This document shows, in pieces, positions 1 through 7,103 of a stretch of DNA of 12,456 nucleotides. Each line of letters opens with the position of its first letter. Position 1 is the first letter of the stretch. The notes beneath the pieces are model-generated. The model was given only the letters and a program-made list of their open reading frames with translations. It had not been told where the DNA came from and searched no databases. The stretch spans positions 1 through 12,456 of the forward strand of contig JAUVEQ010000041.1 in the NCBI GenBank assembly GCA_030594725.1. The letters are read 5' to 3'. A program made the position numbers and the translations under genes. The stretch is from Methanobacteriota archaeon. GTDB taxonomy: Archaea > Thermoplasmatota > DTKX01 > GCA-020343715.

Positions 1-428
1 CGCCGCTTGACGGCCGACCGCTTGGGAGGTATCTGGAGCACGTCGCCCACGAAGCCCTCCAGGGTCTGGACCAGGCGCTTCTTCTCGACGTCCCGGTGGA
101 GCACCATCTCGGTGATGTACTCCTTGCCGGCCAACCTGACCAGGTCCAGGGCGCGGGTGGCCGCATCGAGGCCGATGACCAGCATGCCGGTGACCTTGGG
201 GTCCAGCGTGCCCGCGTGGCCGGCCTTCTTGGCGCCCACCGCGTTGCGGGCCCAGGCCGCCACCTGGTGGGAGCTGGGACCCGAGGGCTTGTCCAGTACG
301 ACGATGCCGTAGTCCATGTGCTCCGCGATGGGCCTCTCCCCGGGAGGATGGCCGTGGGCGGGGTCCGTGGGAGCCTTCGCCCTCACGAGTCTCTTCGGTG
401 GGCCCGGGTCGGGCACCTCGTCGGCCAT
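1..428 (-). CDS. cbf5: tRNA/rRNA pseudouridine synthase Cbf5/TruB family, N-terminal part (runs off the window)
   Basis: This family isomerises uridine to pseudouridine. The archaeal enzyme is the catalytic subunit of H/ACA guide RNPs and can also modify U55 of tRNA. About 142 residues are visible; archaeal Cbf5 is usually about 330, so the C-terminal PUA domain lies outside. Reading the minus strand, DYGIVVLDKPSGPSSHQV is followed by GHAGTLDPKVTGML, the TruB motif I signature whose Asp is catalytic, and then by a matching ITEMVLHRD segment. The ATG at 428 lies 7 nt after the cmk stop, with a GGGAGG upstream at about 11 nt, so the genes are probably co-transcribed. The first 35 residues are rich in Pro and charge, so a later start near EHMDYG is possible. 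Codon use is strongly GC-ending (17 of the first 20 codons). Confidence 0.93.
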   Translation of the reverse strand, partial: MADEVPDPGPPKRLVRAKAPTDPAHGHPPGERPIAEHMDYGIVVLDKPSGPSSHQVAAWARNAVGAKKAGHAGTLDPKVTGMLVIGLDAATRALDLVRLAGKEYITEMVLHRDVEKKRLVQTLEGFVGDVLQIPPKRSAVKR

Positions 429-435
429 CGCGGGC

Positions 436-975
436 TCAGCCTCCCTTCTTGGCCTTCTTGAACTCCTCGATGATCTCGTCTGCGATCTCCTCTGGGGTCT
501 TGTCCTGGGTCTGGACGACCAGGTTGTAGACCGAGAGGTCCCGGATGTCCACGTGGTAGATGTTGTAGTACCGGTCCCACTCGCTCTTCTCCCGGACCTG
601 GGTGTCGGCCAGGGCGGCCTCGGTGGACTTGGTGTCACGACCGGAGACGCGTTCCACGCGGATCTCCAGCGGTGCCTCGAGCCAGGCCTTGAGGGCCTCC
701 ACATCGTTGAGCTCCAGCATGATGCCGGCCAGGCGACCCTCCAGGATCACGTTGTCCCGGCGGGCGATCTCCAGGAGCTTCTTGTCGATGGCCCTGTCGA
801 TGTTGGGGTTGCGCTCGGCGAAGAAACCGAACTCCTCCAAGGTCATGCCCTTCTTGGCCGCCAGGTTGCGGAAGATGTCCCCCGCGTTGATGTACTCCAT
901 CTTGAGCTTGTCAGCCAGTATACGCGCCACCGTCGTCTTACCGCTGCCCGGGAGTCCTCCAAGAGTGATGATCAT
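436..975 (-). CDS. cmk: Cytidylate kinase, archaeal type
   Basis: It transfers phosphate from ATP to CMP or dCMP in cytosolic pyrimidine nucleotide recycling. The 179 residues match the short archaeal and Gram-positive-like Cmk length. The N-terminus MIITLGGLPGSGKTTVA contains the Walker A loop GLPGSGKT (residues 7-14), followed by YINAGDIFRNLA, the NMP-binding region. LEGRLAG lies mid-protein, and a lid segment rich in Arg and Lys ends near REKSEWDRYYNIY. The start codon overlaps the DUF106 stop as ATGA (972-975), and a strong Shine-Dalgarno sequence (GGGGGAGGTGA) sits within the last codons of DUF106. Translational coupling is therefore likely. The order DUF106-cmk-cbf5 is a known archaeal arrangement, often downstream of secY and adk. 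Confidence 0.95.
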   Translation of the reverse strand: MIITLGGLPGSGKTTVARILADKLKMEYINAGDIFRNLAAKKGMTLEEFGFFAERNPNIDRAIDKKLLEIARRDNVILEGRLAGIMLELNDVEALKAWLEAPLEIRVERVSGRDTKSTEAALADTQVREKSEWDRYYNIYHVDIRDLSVYNLVVQTQDKTPEEIADEIIEEFKKAKKGG

Positions 976-1661
976 ATGGTCACCTCCCCCATCGCCTCTT
1001 TGGCATCCAATGCCTTGAGCCGCCTGGTGAATGTGATGTACTTCCAGATATTAACAACCATCTGTGACAGGGGAATGGTGAACATGATGTATATGAAAAG
1101 CACGCCCCCGCTGAACAGGCTTCCGACCTCCAGAACGTACTCGTGGTTCCAGGGGATGGCGATCCTGTCGACCGCTGCGATGGTCACGAAGGTGTAGATC
1201 CAGGTGATGAAGGCGATGAACAGGACCATGGTGAAGATGGTGGGCTTCATGGTCATGCCCTGGATCTCCATCTGCTTGGACATCATATCCTTCTGCATCT
1301 CCATGAGCTTCTGGAGGCGTTGCTGGTTCTGGCTCTTGCGGGCCTCGGAGATCTCCTTGTTGAAGGCCTTCATGTAGGCCTGGCTATCGGCCAGCTTTAT
1401 CCAGTTGGTCATGAGGTGCCGGATGGTCTGGGAAATGGAGACTATGATGACCGTCCCCACGAAGATGGACCAGATGGGGTTGGTGCCCCCGAAGCCGATG
1501 AGTGGGTTCAAGGCGAAGCCGATGGCGTCGCCCAGGATCTGTCTGGTGTTACCGCTGAACAGGATCAGCATCATGAACAGGAAGATGAACATCCAGGTCA
1601 TGCCCGAGGAGCTCGGAGCGGCCGGCTGGGTACCCGTTCCTCCAGCTGGTGCATCTGCCAT
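972..1661 (-). CDS. DUF106 / EMC3-TMCO1 family (Oxa1 superfamily) membrane protein
   Basis: Archaeal DUF106 proteins are placed in the YidC/Oxa1/EMC3/TMCO1 superfamily of membrane insertases, thought to help insert membrane proteins near the SecY translocon. The 229 residues show hydrophobic segments at about 22-36, 62-80, 141-160 and 183-204. A long polar, helical, Lys/Gln/Met-rich stretch lies between the second and third (about 90-135; MEMQKDMMSKQMEIQGMTMKP), which is the cytosolic coiled coil and Met-rich loop typical of this family. The Ala/Pro/Gly-rich first 20 residues look disordered. The ATG at 1661 is preceded by AGGAGGTAGGAG at good spacing. The gene overlaps cmk by 4 nt. secY and adk, the usual upstream neighbours, are absent; the non-coding stretch with a repeat at 1745-1783 lies upstream instead. 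Confidence 0.9.
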   Translation of the reverse strand: MADAPAGGTGTQPAAPSSSGMTWMFIFLFMMLILFSGNTRQILGDAIGFALNPLIGFGGTNPIWSIFVGTVIIVSISQTIRHLMTNWIKLADSQAYMKAFNKEISEARKSQNQQRLQKLMEMQKDMMSKQMEIQGMTMKPTIFTMVLFIAFITWIYTFVTIAAVDRIAIPWNHEYVLEVGSLFSGGVLFIYIMFTIPLSQMVVNIWKYITFTRRLKALDAKEAMGEVTI

Positions 1662-1737
1662 CTGCTCTCCTACCTCCTGTCCCAGTGATTGCTGGTCCTG
1701 CCACGGGTGACAGGGCGGCCTCAGGATGCCGTCATCT

Positions 1738-1745
1738 CAATAAAA
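1738..1745 (-). promoter_or_regulatory. Probable TATA box for the DUF106-cmk-cbf5 operon
   Basis: On the minus strand TTTTATTG follows CCGAAAGG. Initiation about 25-27 nt further on would start the transcript near 1715 and leave a leader of about 55 nt before the ATG at 1661. The box abuts one arm of the hairpin at 1746-1783. It is inferred from position and base composition only. Confidence 0.4.
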
Positions 1746-1767
1746 CCTTTCGGAGGAGAGGAGGGGC
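1745..1767 (+). repeat. 23-nt direct repeat, copy 1 (left edge of the lower-GC block)
   Basis: The 23 bases starting ACCTTTCGGAGG and ending GAGGGGC are identical to those at 7564-7586, in the same orientation. The second copy lies just after a transposase remnant, which suggests that the repeat is an IS end or a recombination footprint. Confidence 0.75.
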
Positions 1768-1783
1768 AGTGTCCTCCGAAAGG
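1746..1783. repeat. Perfect 12-bp inverted repeat (hairpin) with 14-nt spacer
   Basis: CCTTTCGGAGGA at 1746-1757 is exactly complementary to TCCTCCGAAAGG at 1772-1783. The left arm is part of the 23-nt direct repeat; the right arm has no counterpart at the other copy. On the minus strand the hairpin is followed by GGTTTTATT, so it could also act as a terminator for the operon ending at 1938, or as an operator next to the DUF106 promoter. The remaining sequence between 1784 and 1937 shows no gene. Confidence 0.7.
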
Positions 1784-1937
1784 TGCGTTTTGTAGAGGAG
1801 GCGTTTTGGGCCGAAAATTCGTTTTATTCGCGTGGATGGCGGAGTTGCGAGAGTCATTAATCGACCGATAGAAATGGCCCCATTCTTTTGTGGGCAGTAC
1901 AATTGGGGGTGTGTGAAAAAGTGATGATGAGCTCTTT

Positions 1938-2720
1938 TCATATGAGGTACAGGATGATCGTTATGAGTACCAGAAGTATTATTGTGATTGGGAAGTAGCT
2001 TATTGCTACATTGGTGGCTACCTCTTCTCCGTAATTGTCGTAGGTTATGTGCGCGGTTCTGACCAGGTGCTTTTCGAGGTAGTAGTCAATATATATGGGG
2101 ATGATGGAGATCACGAGTATCCATTGTTGAGGATATGAGAGGTATAGGGCTATTGCTATCGGGAGTGCGCCCAAGGTCAGGCTCTTGATGTTTCCTCTGA
2201 AATATTGTACAATGAAGAACACACCGATGGCGATCAGAGCAATCTGAATGTAGCTCATGCTTGCCATTGACGTTTGTGACGTGAATACAATGTCTGTGAT
2301 TGGGTTCGATAGAGCATAATGGACGAAGGTGGCGGCTATTCCGCAACCGAAGAAGATGATCGGGAGTTCGATGGGGATCTTCCTGAAGCTGAGTCGTCTT
2401 GCTGGATAGTCCCAGTCGTTCTGCTTCACGCCCTTGTATTCTACTGCGAAATCCATCGATGCTCCAATGAACCCTATGATCAGCGCGGTGAAGAAGTGTT
2501 GGGGCGAGGGGAGCATGAAGATCAGGAGCATGGCAGCGAGGACCGTGGATATGATGGCGAGCATGCGAAGGCGGTTCTTGAGGACGCGCTCCATGCTCGG
2601 GGGGATCTCCATGTTGAAGACGCGGTCCCTGGCGGATTGTGCCCATTCGTAGGTGGCTGCGATGCCGTTGTCCGTGCGGTCTCTTATGATATTTGAGTAT
2701 TCCTTGAAATCTGATAGCAT
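1938..2720 (-). CDS. Multi-pass integral membrane protein, function unknown, in a prenyl-lipid operon
   Basis: I do not recognise this 260-residue family with confidence. After a charged N-terminus of about 50 residues it has about seven hydrophobic segments (roughly 53-70, 76-94, 115-137, 157-174, 181-196, 199-215 and 238-260). Conserved-looking polar motifs lie between helices: SMDFAVEYKGVKQNDWDYP after the second, and IPIELPIIFFG entering the third. An acidic residue followed by a short N-x-W-x-Y loop and an I-P-x-E-x-P entry loosely recalls membrane lycopene cyclase-type domains, but this is only an impression. The ATG at 2720 has GGTGGTGA upstream and lies 18 nt after the radical SAM stop, so it belongs to the same transcript. 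A role on an isoprenoid membrane lipid is inferred from the neighbours. Confidence 0.85.
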   Translation of the reverse strand: MLSDFKEYSNIIRDRTDNGIAATYEWAQSARDRVFNMEIPPSMERVLKNRLRMLAIISTVLAAMLLIFMLPSPQHFFTALIIGFIGASMDFAVEYKGVKQNDWDYPARRLSFRKIPIELPIIFFGCGIAATFVHYALSNPITDIVFTSQTSMASMSYIQIALIAIGVFFIVQYFRGNIKSLTLGALPIAIALYLSYPQQWILVISIIPIYIDYYLEKHLVRTAHITYDNYGEEVATNVAISYFPITIILLVLITIILYLI

Positions 2721-2738
2721 GCTTTCACCACCACAACT

Positions 2739-4415
2739 TCATTTCTCGCTCCTCTGTACTATTCCCCTTATTGCGCCCCCCACATCACCCAAGCCGCTCT
2801 GGCAGTAGAGGGTGTCGCACTTCTTGATCGTTTTTAGGAGGATTGAAGAGTCCGGGAGCCCTGCCAGATGCATCATGGGGATCGTGGCCTTCTTTCCGTG
2901 TCTCCATCTGGCATAGAACCAATGAGTGAAGAAGAACATCGGACCGTACAACCCGTTCGTGTCCGGCCGCCATATGTCCATGTTGTTACGCCAGCACCTA
3001 GAGATAACCTCCCATTGTAGTTCACTGAGCCCTTCCAGGTCTATTCTCTTCGTATCACCTAGAACCGCTTCCTCGAAGGGGACAAAGACAACGGGTGTAT
3101 AGAACATCTTGGCGTTGTTGGCACGGAGGTCGTCCACGAGTTCGATGGTTGCGATCACGTCGTCCTCTGTCTCGTCGGGTTGCCCGGTCATGATCGTACA
3201 TAGGGGCCACCAGTCGTTATCGTTCATGTTTCCGATACCTTGGACAACGAGTTCGGGCCAGTCATCGACACTGTACGGCCGTGCCTTCCCTTTCATGTAT
3301 TTGTTCATCAATCTGGTACTGCCGGTTTCTATTCCGACCTCTACACTGATGAATGGCTTCTTGTAGTGACGGCTACGCTCAGGGGACCAGATGGTTCTCT
3401 CGATCAGTATCGGGGTGAGTTCCTCCAATATCCTCGGGTCGTAGATGATCGGCGCGAGGGAGGCATGTGAGAGCAAGATGTACTCGACACCCGGATATGA
3501 GGCTATCGAGCGATACAGTTCCACGATCTTCTCACGGTCTGGGATGAAACGGGGTTTTGAGTTGTATAAGAACATGTCCTCAGTGGCTGTGAAGATTGCT
3601 TTTGAGCCCCCCTCAATATTGGTCTTTACCTCTTCCATTATGTGTTCAATGGGGAACGAATATCTTGTTCTCATGGTAGGGGAGCAGAACTGGCATCCTC
3701 TTCCACAGCCGCGCATTATCTCTGTCATTCCGTAGCAGGCGGCATTGTTTATGGGGAGGACCTCTTCCTGATCCGGCTTTTTCGCTTTGTAATACTTGGG
3801 GACTTCCTCTCCATTCAGAAGTCTGTGGAATATGGGAACCACGTCCCTCTCCCCTTCTCCCTGGAACAGGACGTCTATCCCGAATTCCTCTTGGGCGCCG
3901 CTGTCCCGTATCTGCCAGGCGCCGGCACCGCCAACTATTACCTTCGGTTGATATCTGATGATGGACGGGTGCGTTACCAGTCTCTTGAATTCAGCTTGAT
4001 TCAGTGCCTCTCCCCCGAACCCGATCAGCGAGTTGTAGGTTGTAGAAACAAAGGCCAATCCCATCGGGTCCATCGTGGAGATGCAGACAAGCTTGGTCTT
4101 ACTTCCTATGACCTTGTGGAGGCTGTCGTAATGGGAGACTATCACTTGGTCCGATCCGAATTCCTCTACGAGCAACGCCTCGACCTTCCTCAATCCATAG
4201 GGGGCGAACTTCGCAGGAGTGTCATCGGTCTCGATCTCTGGAAGGTATTTTCGAAGGATGCGATTTGAAATTCCTTTTGGGAACGTGCAGATGAAGGCAA
4301 GGAATGGATTATAATCGTAATCGCTCATCTCTGCCCGGGATGCTGTCAAGACGATGGGGTGACCATCGATTTCCTCTGTGGGTTTGTTCTGTCCGAGCAT
4401 ACAACACACCATCAT
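2739..4415 (-). CDS. Radical SAM protein with N-terminal cobalamin-binding-like domain; candidate lipid-modifying enzyme (Grs-like?)
   Basis: 558 residues from the ATG at 4415. An N-terminal Rossmann-like region (about 30-190), with PKVIVGGAGAWQI and then VLFQGEGE, resembles the B12-binding domains of B12-dependent radical SAM proteins. MRGCGRGCQFCSPTMR carries the radical SAM cluster motif CxxxCxxC (Cys237, 241, 244). Further on, EVGIETGSTRLMNKYMKGK and CTIMTGQPDETEDD match the SAM-binding strands of the TIM barrel. The family includes archaeal GDGT ring synthases (GrsA/GrsB), and the overlap with uppS points to isoprenoid lipids, so a Grs-like or other tetraether-modifying role is plausible; other B12-radical SAM functions remain possible. 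An open frame extends upstream to 4526 inside uppS, but the ATGA overlap with the uppS stop (4412-4415) identifies the real start. Confidence 0.9.
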   Translation of the reverse strand: MMVCCMLGQNKPTEEIDGHPIVLTASRAEMSDYDYNPFLAFICTFPKGISNRILRKYLPEIETDDTPAKFAPYGLRKVEALLVEEFGSDQVIVSHYDSLHKVIGSKTKLVCISTMDPMGLAFVSTTYNSLIGFGGEALNQAEFKRLVTHPSIIRYQPKVIVGGAGAWQIRDSGAQEEFGIDVLFQGEGERDVVPIFHRLLNGEEVPKYYKAKKPDQEEVLPINNAACYGMTEIMRGCGRGCQFCSPTMRTRYSFPIEHIMEEVKTNIEGGSKAIFTATEDMFLYNSKPRFIPDREKIVELYRSIASYPGVEYILLSHASLAPIIYDPRILEELTPILIERTIWSPERSRHYKKPFISVEVGIETGSTRLMNKYMKGKARPYSVDDWPELVVQGIGNMNDNDWWPLCTIMTGQPDETEDDVIATIELVDDLRANNAKMFYTPVVFVPFEEAVLGDTKRIDLEGLSELQWEVISRCWRNNMDIWRPDTNGLYGPMFFFTHWFYARWRHGKKATIPMMHLAGLPDSSILLKTIKKCDTLYCQSGLGDVGGAIRGIVQRSEK

Positions 4416-5185
4416 TGCATTGTCTCTCTTCGTTGGTAGGAGCGTATCGCTCTCAGAAGATCTATCTTCCTGAAGTTGGGCCAGTAGACGTCCACGAAAT
4501 AGAGGTGGGTGTGTGCCGCCTGCCATAGTAGGAAGTTGGATATTCGTTTCTCGCCGGAGGTCCGTATGACGAGTTCCGGTTCGGGGAATCCATTGGTGTA
4601 CAGGTAGGAATCAACCAGCTCTGCGTCGATGTCATTTACGCCGATCTTACCGATTCTTACGTCTTCGCATATGTGTCTGATGGCATGCATTATCTCTTCC
4701 CTGCTTCCATAGTTGAGGGCTATGTTGAAGAAGAACCCGTCATATCCTTGTGTCCGGCCTTCTGCGTATCGTATGGCTTCTTGGACTTCCTTTGGCAATT
4801 TGTCATTCTTGCCGAGCACTTTGACGTGGATCCTGTTCCTGTGGATGCGCTCGTCGTCGCCCATCCTCCTTAGGTTTTCCGCGAAGAGGTCCATAAGGCC
4901 GTCAACTTCCTCCGATGGCCTGTTCATGTTCTCTGTTGAGAAGGCGAATACCGTCAGGACATTGATACCGATCTCCCCGCTCCAGTCGAGGACGTTCTCG
5001 AGCGTAACTGCTCCATGCCTGTGACCCTCGATGGGGAGTATGTCCCTTAATTCTGCAAAGCGTCTGTTGCCGTCCATGATGATGGCGATGTGGGTGGGTA
5101 TCGGCCCTCGTTTAACTTCTTTGAGGAGTTTTTTTTCGTAGACCGATAATATCGTTTTGCTCAATACCCCGGAATGTGGCGTCAT
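4412..5185 (-). CDS. uppS: cis-Prenyltransferase (UppS / polyprenyl diphosphate synthase family)
   Basis: It condenses isopentenyl diphosphate in cis onto an allylic primer to make long polyprenyl diphosphates, in archaea the precursors of the glycosyl carrier lipid. The length of 257 residues is normal. Family motifs are in order: IAIIMDGNRRFA with the catalytic Asp38; FAFSTENMNRP at about 80-90; FFNIALNYGSREEI at about 152-165; and RTSGEKRISNFLLWQAAHTH from about 208, followed by DVYWPNFRKID. The ATG at 5185 has GGAGTGA about 6-9 nt upstream. The gene starts 34 nt after the second zinc-ribbon gene and overlaps the radical SAM start by ATGA, so it should be translationally coupled to it. Confidence 0.95.
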   Translation of the reverse strand: MTPHSGVLSKTILSVYEKKLLKEVKRGPIPTHIAIIMDGNRRFAELRDILPIEGHRHGAVTLENVLDWSGEIGINVLTVFAFSTENMNRPSEEVDGLMDLFAENLRRMGDDERIHRNRIHVKVLGKNDKLPKEVQEAIRYAEGRTQGYDGFFFNIALNYGSREEIMHAIRHICEDVRIGKIGVNDIDAELVDSYLYTNGFPEPELVIRTSGEKRISNFLLWQAAHTHLYFVDVYWPNFRKIDLLRAIRSYQRRETMQ

Positions 5186-5219
5186 GATCGATCACTCCGG
5201 CATGGACCTAGCATCGGGC

Positions 5220-5414
5220 TCACCACATTTTACGGAGGCCGACGCGCTTGCATACGGGGCATTTGTACATCTCTATTCGCTGGGGGAAGCCGCCCAGTTT
5301 GGTGAACTTGCTCGAGCATTTAGGGCAGAATATGCGATAGCAGTTGTTGCATCGGACGAAGTCGCCGAATGCAAATGGTTTCATTTTTCCGCAGAGTTCA
5401 CAATGTAGCGCCAT
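5220..5414 (-). CDS. Small zinc-ribbon / treble-clef protein (paralogue B)
   Basis: 64 residues with four CxxC-type pairs: CELC at 5-8, CNNC at 22-25, CPKC at 30-33 and CPVC at 52-55. Eight Cys suggest two zinc sites in a RING- or FYVE-like cross-brace. It aligns with the 64-residue protein at 5635-5829 through a shared pattern C-x2-C, an (I/V)RC-x2-C-x3-FCP-x-C core, then CP-x-C. The ATG at 5414 has no clear Shine-Dalgarno sequence. uppS begins 34 nt downstream on the same strand. The role is unknown; such proteins often bind nucleic acid or protein partners. The 220 nt upstream (5415-5634) show no convincing gene or TATA box, only short inverted repeats such as TGGATG/CATCCA. Confidence 0.8.
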   Translation of the reverse strand: MALHCELCGKMKPFAFGDFVRCNNCYRIFCPKCSSKFTKLGGFPQRIEMYKCPVCKRVGLRKMW

Positions 5415-5634
5415 GCGATATCACGTCTGGTCCCAATTGGATGAGTTCCCATCCAGCACATCCATCGATGGCTGCCTTTTACTCGTCGAACAACACATGT
5501 CTCGAAATGCGCTAATACCGATGTACCCGGCCATAGGTCGAGGTGATGGGCTTGCTGAGGGACGACATTCAAGTTCCGTGGTTCGCGCATTTCTAATCGT
5601 GTCCTCTACCTTCCGATCTGTTTCTTCTTTCAGG

Positions 5635-5829
5635 TCATTTCCTCCGTGTCTTTGTTTCTGGGGAACAGGCTGGGCAGGTGCCGATGTTGGATCGGTCCTT
5701 GATACCGAGGAACATCATGGCACAAAAGGGGCAGAAGAGGGCGTTGCAGTTTTTACACCTGATGAATCTCTCGCCTCGTATCTTGGCGTAATTGCACATG
5801 GCACACCGTTCTTCCGTTCCATTCCTCAT
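5635..5829 (-). CDS. Small zinc-ribbon / treble-clef protein (paralogue A)
   Basis: 64 residues from the ATG at 5829, which has GGTGA four bases upstream; a TTG at 5847 would add six residues (MSIGEG). The Cys pairs are CAMC, CKNC, CPFC and CPAC, with the core FIRCKNCNALFCPFC matching FVRCNNCYRIFCPKC of the neighbour. The basic tail is KTRRK. The same-strand order after the trmB-like gene (86 nt gap) and before paralogue B and uppS suggests one operon or regulon. Function is not recognised. The tandem paralogy implies a local duplication followed by strong divergence outside the Cys framework. Confidence 0.78.
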   Translation of the reverse strand: MRNGTEERCAMCNYAKIRGERFIRCKNCNALFCPFCAMMFLGIKDRSNIGTCPACSPETKTRRK

Positions 5830-5915
5830 ACCCTCACCAATCGACAATTATAACAATGACCACAATACGAAGACGTCTAGTAACAGTCCTGCTAATGACT
5901 TGCATAGCAATTCCT

Positions 5916-6665
5916 CTAACTTCCGAGGGGTGTGTAAATTCCCCTTATTACGATTTGCAGAAATGTCACGAGTTCCTTGCTGCGCGTCCAGATACCGAGG
6001 AGGTCGTTGGTTTCCTCCTTGTCTTTTCCTTCTTTGCTTCCCAAGAGGATCTCTTCTCCGTCCACGATCAGGAGGCCAGCTTCAGGAATGCTTGCAAAGT
6101 CGATGTTTGCTTCGTTTTTCATGGTTTCTATTATTTCCAGTCCTTTGAGTCTGTCCGATACGAGGATGTTGATCTTGACGCCCCGGTTCTTGAGTTTGCG
6201 GAACGTGGGGGCGACCATCTTGAGGGAATCAGCTGGTAGGAATGCCGTGACTATGTTGACCTCTTTTCGTGCTCCATCAAGCATTTCTGTGACTTTCTTG
6301 ATAACCTTGGTTCCCCGGTACGTCACGATCTCGCTGAGGTCTGTCTCGGTTCGTTCATATAACGGCGATAGTTCGGCTATGATGCCCTCGGAGGAGGCGT
6401 TCATGGTCTCCTTCTTACGTTTCACAACTTCCTTGGGGTCTACGGCGGCGTATGTCTTTGGTTTGTCAAAAATCGATGTTATCCATCCCTTTGACGCGAG
6501 CTTGTCGACGATCGAGTAGACCTTCGTTCGTGAGTAACTCGTCATTGCGCTGAGCTTGCCTACGGTGCCTGAACCGATGGATACAAGCTGTTTGTACAAG
6601 CTTGCTTCATCTCGGTCGAGGCCAAGGTCATTGAGCATGGTTTCCAAAGAGCGGGGCATTGTCAT
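5916..6665 (-). CDS. TrmB-family transcriptional regulator
   Basis: TrmB proteins are archaeal winged-helix regulators, often of sugar or other metabolic operons. The 249 residues show an N-terminal winged helix (about 8-75): LGLDRDEASLYKQLVSIG, then a recognition helix around YSRTKVYSIVDKLASKGW and a wing ending TYAAVDPKEV. A charged helix follows at about 76-110, and then a PLD-like effector domain with YRGTKVIKKVTEML and KLKNRGVKINILVSDRLK. The ATG at 6665 has AAAGGAG five bases upstream; a TTG one codon earlier and an ATG at 6659 are alternatives. Its position ahead of the zinc-ribbon, uppS and radical SAM genes makes it a candidate regulator of that set. Confidence 0.88.
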   Translation of the reverse strand: MTMPRSLETMLNDLGLDRDEASLYKQLVSIGSGTVGKLSAMTSYSRTKVYSIVDKLASKGWITSIFDKPKTYAAVDPKEVVKRKKETMNASSEGIIAELSPLYERTETDLSEIVTYRGTKVIKKVTEMLDGARKEVNIVTAFLPADSLKMVAPTFRKLKNRGVKINILVSDRLKGLEIIETMKNEANIDFASIPEAGLLIVDGEEILLGSKEGKDKEETNDLLGIWTRSKELVTFLQIVIRGIYTPLGS

Positions 6666-6931
6666 CAATTCTCCTTTCTTATCCTTTCATCGATTGATAT
6701 CATAGAAGTGTTTCGAGGCACGATCAGGTGCGCCTCAGATACAGCGTCTTCCGACGGTGCTGGCCTGCGAGCCCCTGGGAATCCGATGTGTGGGATTCTC
6801 TTGCGATCATCGTGGAAAGTGACGAGGCATCTTTCGAATTCAAAGGAGGAGCCCTGTCTATTACCGTCTCCAAGAGGGTCCTTCGAATTTTGTACCATTC
6901 TATTCCTAGTCATTTCAAAAGTAATGCCCAT
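6665..6931 (-). CDS. Possible small protein, hypothetical, coupled to the TrmB-like regulator
   Basis: 88 residues, no recognisable family. Three things favour a real gene: its TGA shares the A of the regulator's ATG (TGATG at 6663-6667), its last codons contain the regulator's Shine-Dalgarno sequence, and GGAG lies 8 nt before its ATG. Codon third positions are mixed (8 of the first 20 are G or C), unlike the GC-rich genes at the window ends. It is charged, with FEFERCLVTFHDDRKRIPHI in the middle and no membrane segment. Overlapping open frames on the plus strand look less protein-like. It could equally be leader sequence of the regulator gene. Confidence 0.38.
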   Translation of the reverse strand: MGITFEMTRNRMVQNSKDPLGDGNRQGSSFEFERCLVTFHDDRKRIPHIGFPGARRPAPSEDAVSEAHLIVPRNTSMISIDERIRKEN

Positions 6932-7021
6932 TTCATTGACTCCAGGTCACAATGCATTGTTCTCGCTTGAATTGTATGGGCCGTCTGAATTGTCATGTCT
7001 GATAAGGTAACCACCAGGTCG

Positions 7022-7030
7022 TATAAAAAT
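7022..7030 (-). promoter_or_regulatory. TATA-like box upstream of the small ORF and trmB-like gene
   Basis: The minus strand reads ATTTTTATA; initiation about 25 nt further would begin near 6995, ahead of the ORF at 6931. The plus-strand reading TATAAAAAT could also be a TATA box pointing the other way, towards the transposase remnant, so direction is uncertain. An A-tract follows at 7036-7046. Confidence 0.35.
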
Positions 7031-7103
7031 GTTTCTAAAAAAAAAACAAAATTGTAAATGGGCATTCAAATGGCACCGAACTCTTATCATCTTTCTCTAA
7101 ATC

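Noticed and set aside
4416..4526. 37-residue N-terminal extension of the radical SAM protein
   Set aside because: The extension lies entirely within uppS coding sequence, and the ATG at 4415 forms a standard ATGA overlap with the uppS stop.
5381..5590. 69-codon minus-strand frame between the two zinc-ribbon genes
   Set aside because: It overlaps the start of the zinc-ribbon gene at 5414, has no ribosome-binding site and its sequence is not protein-like.
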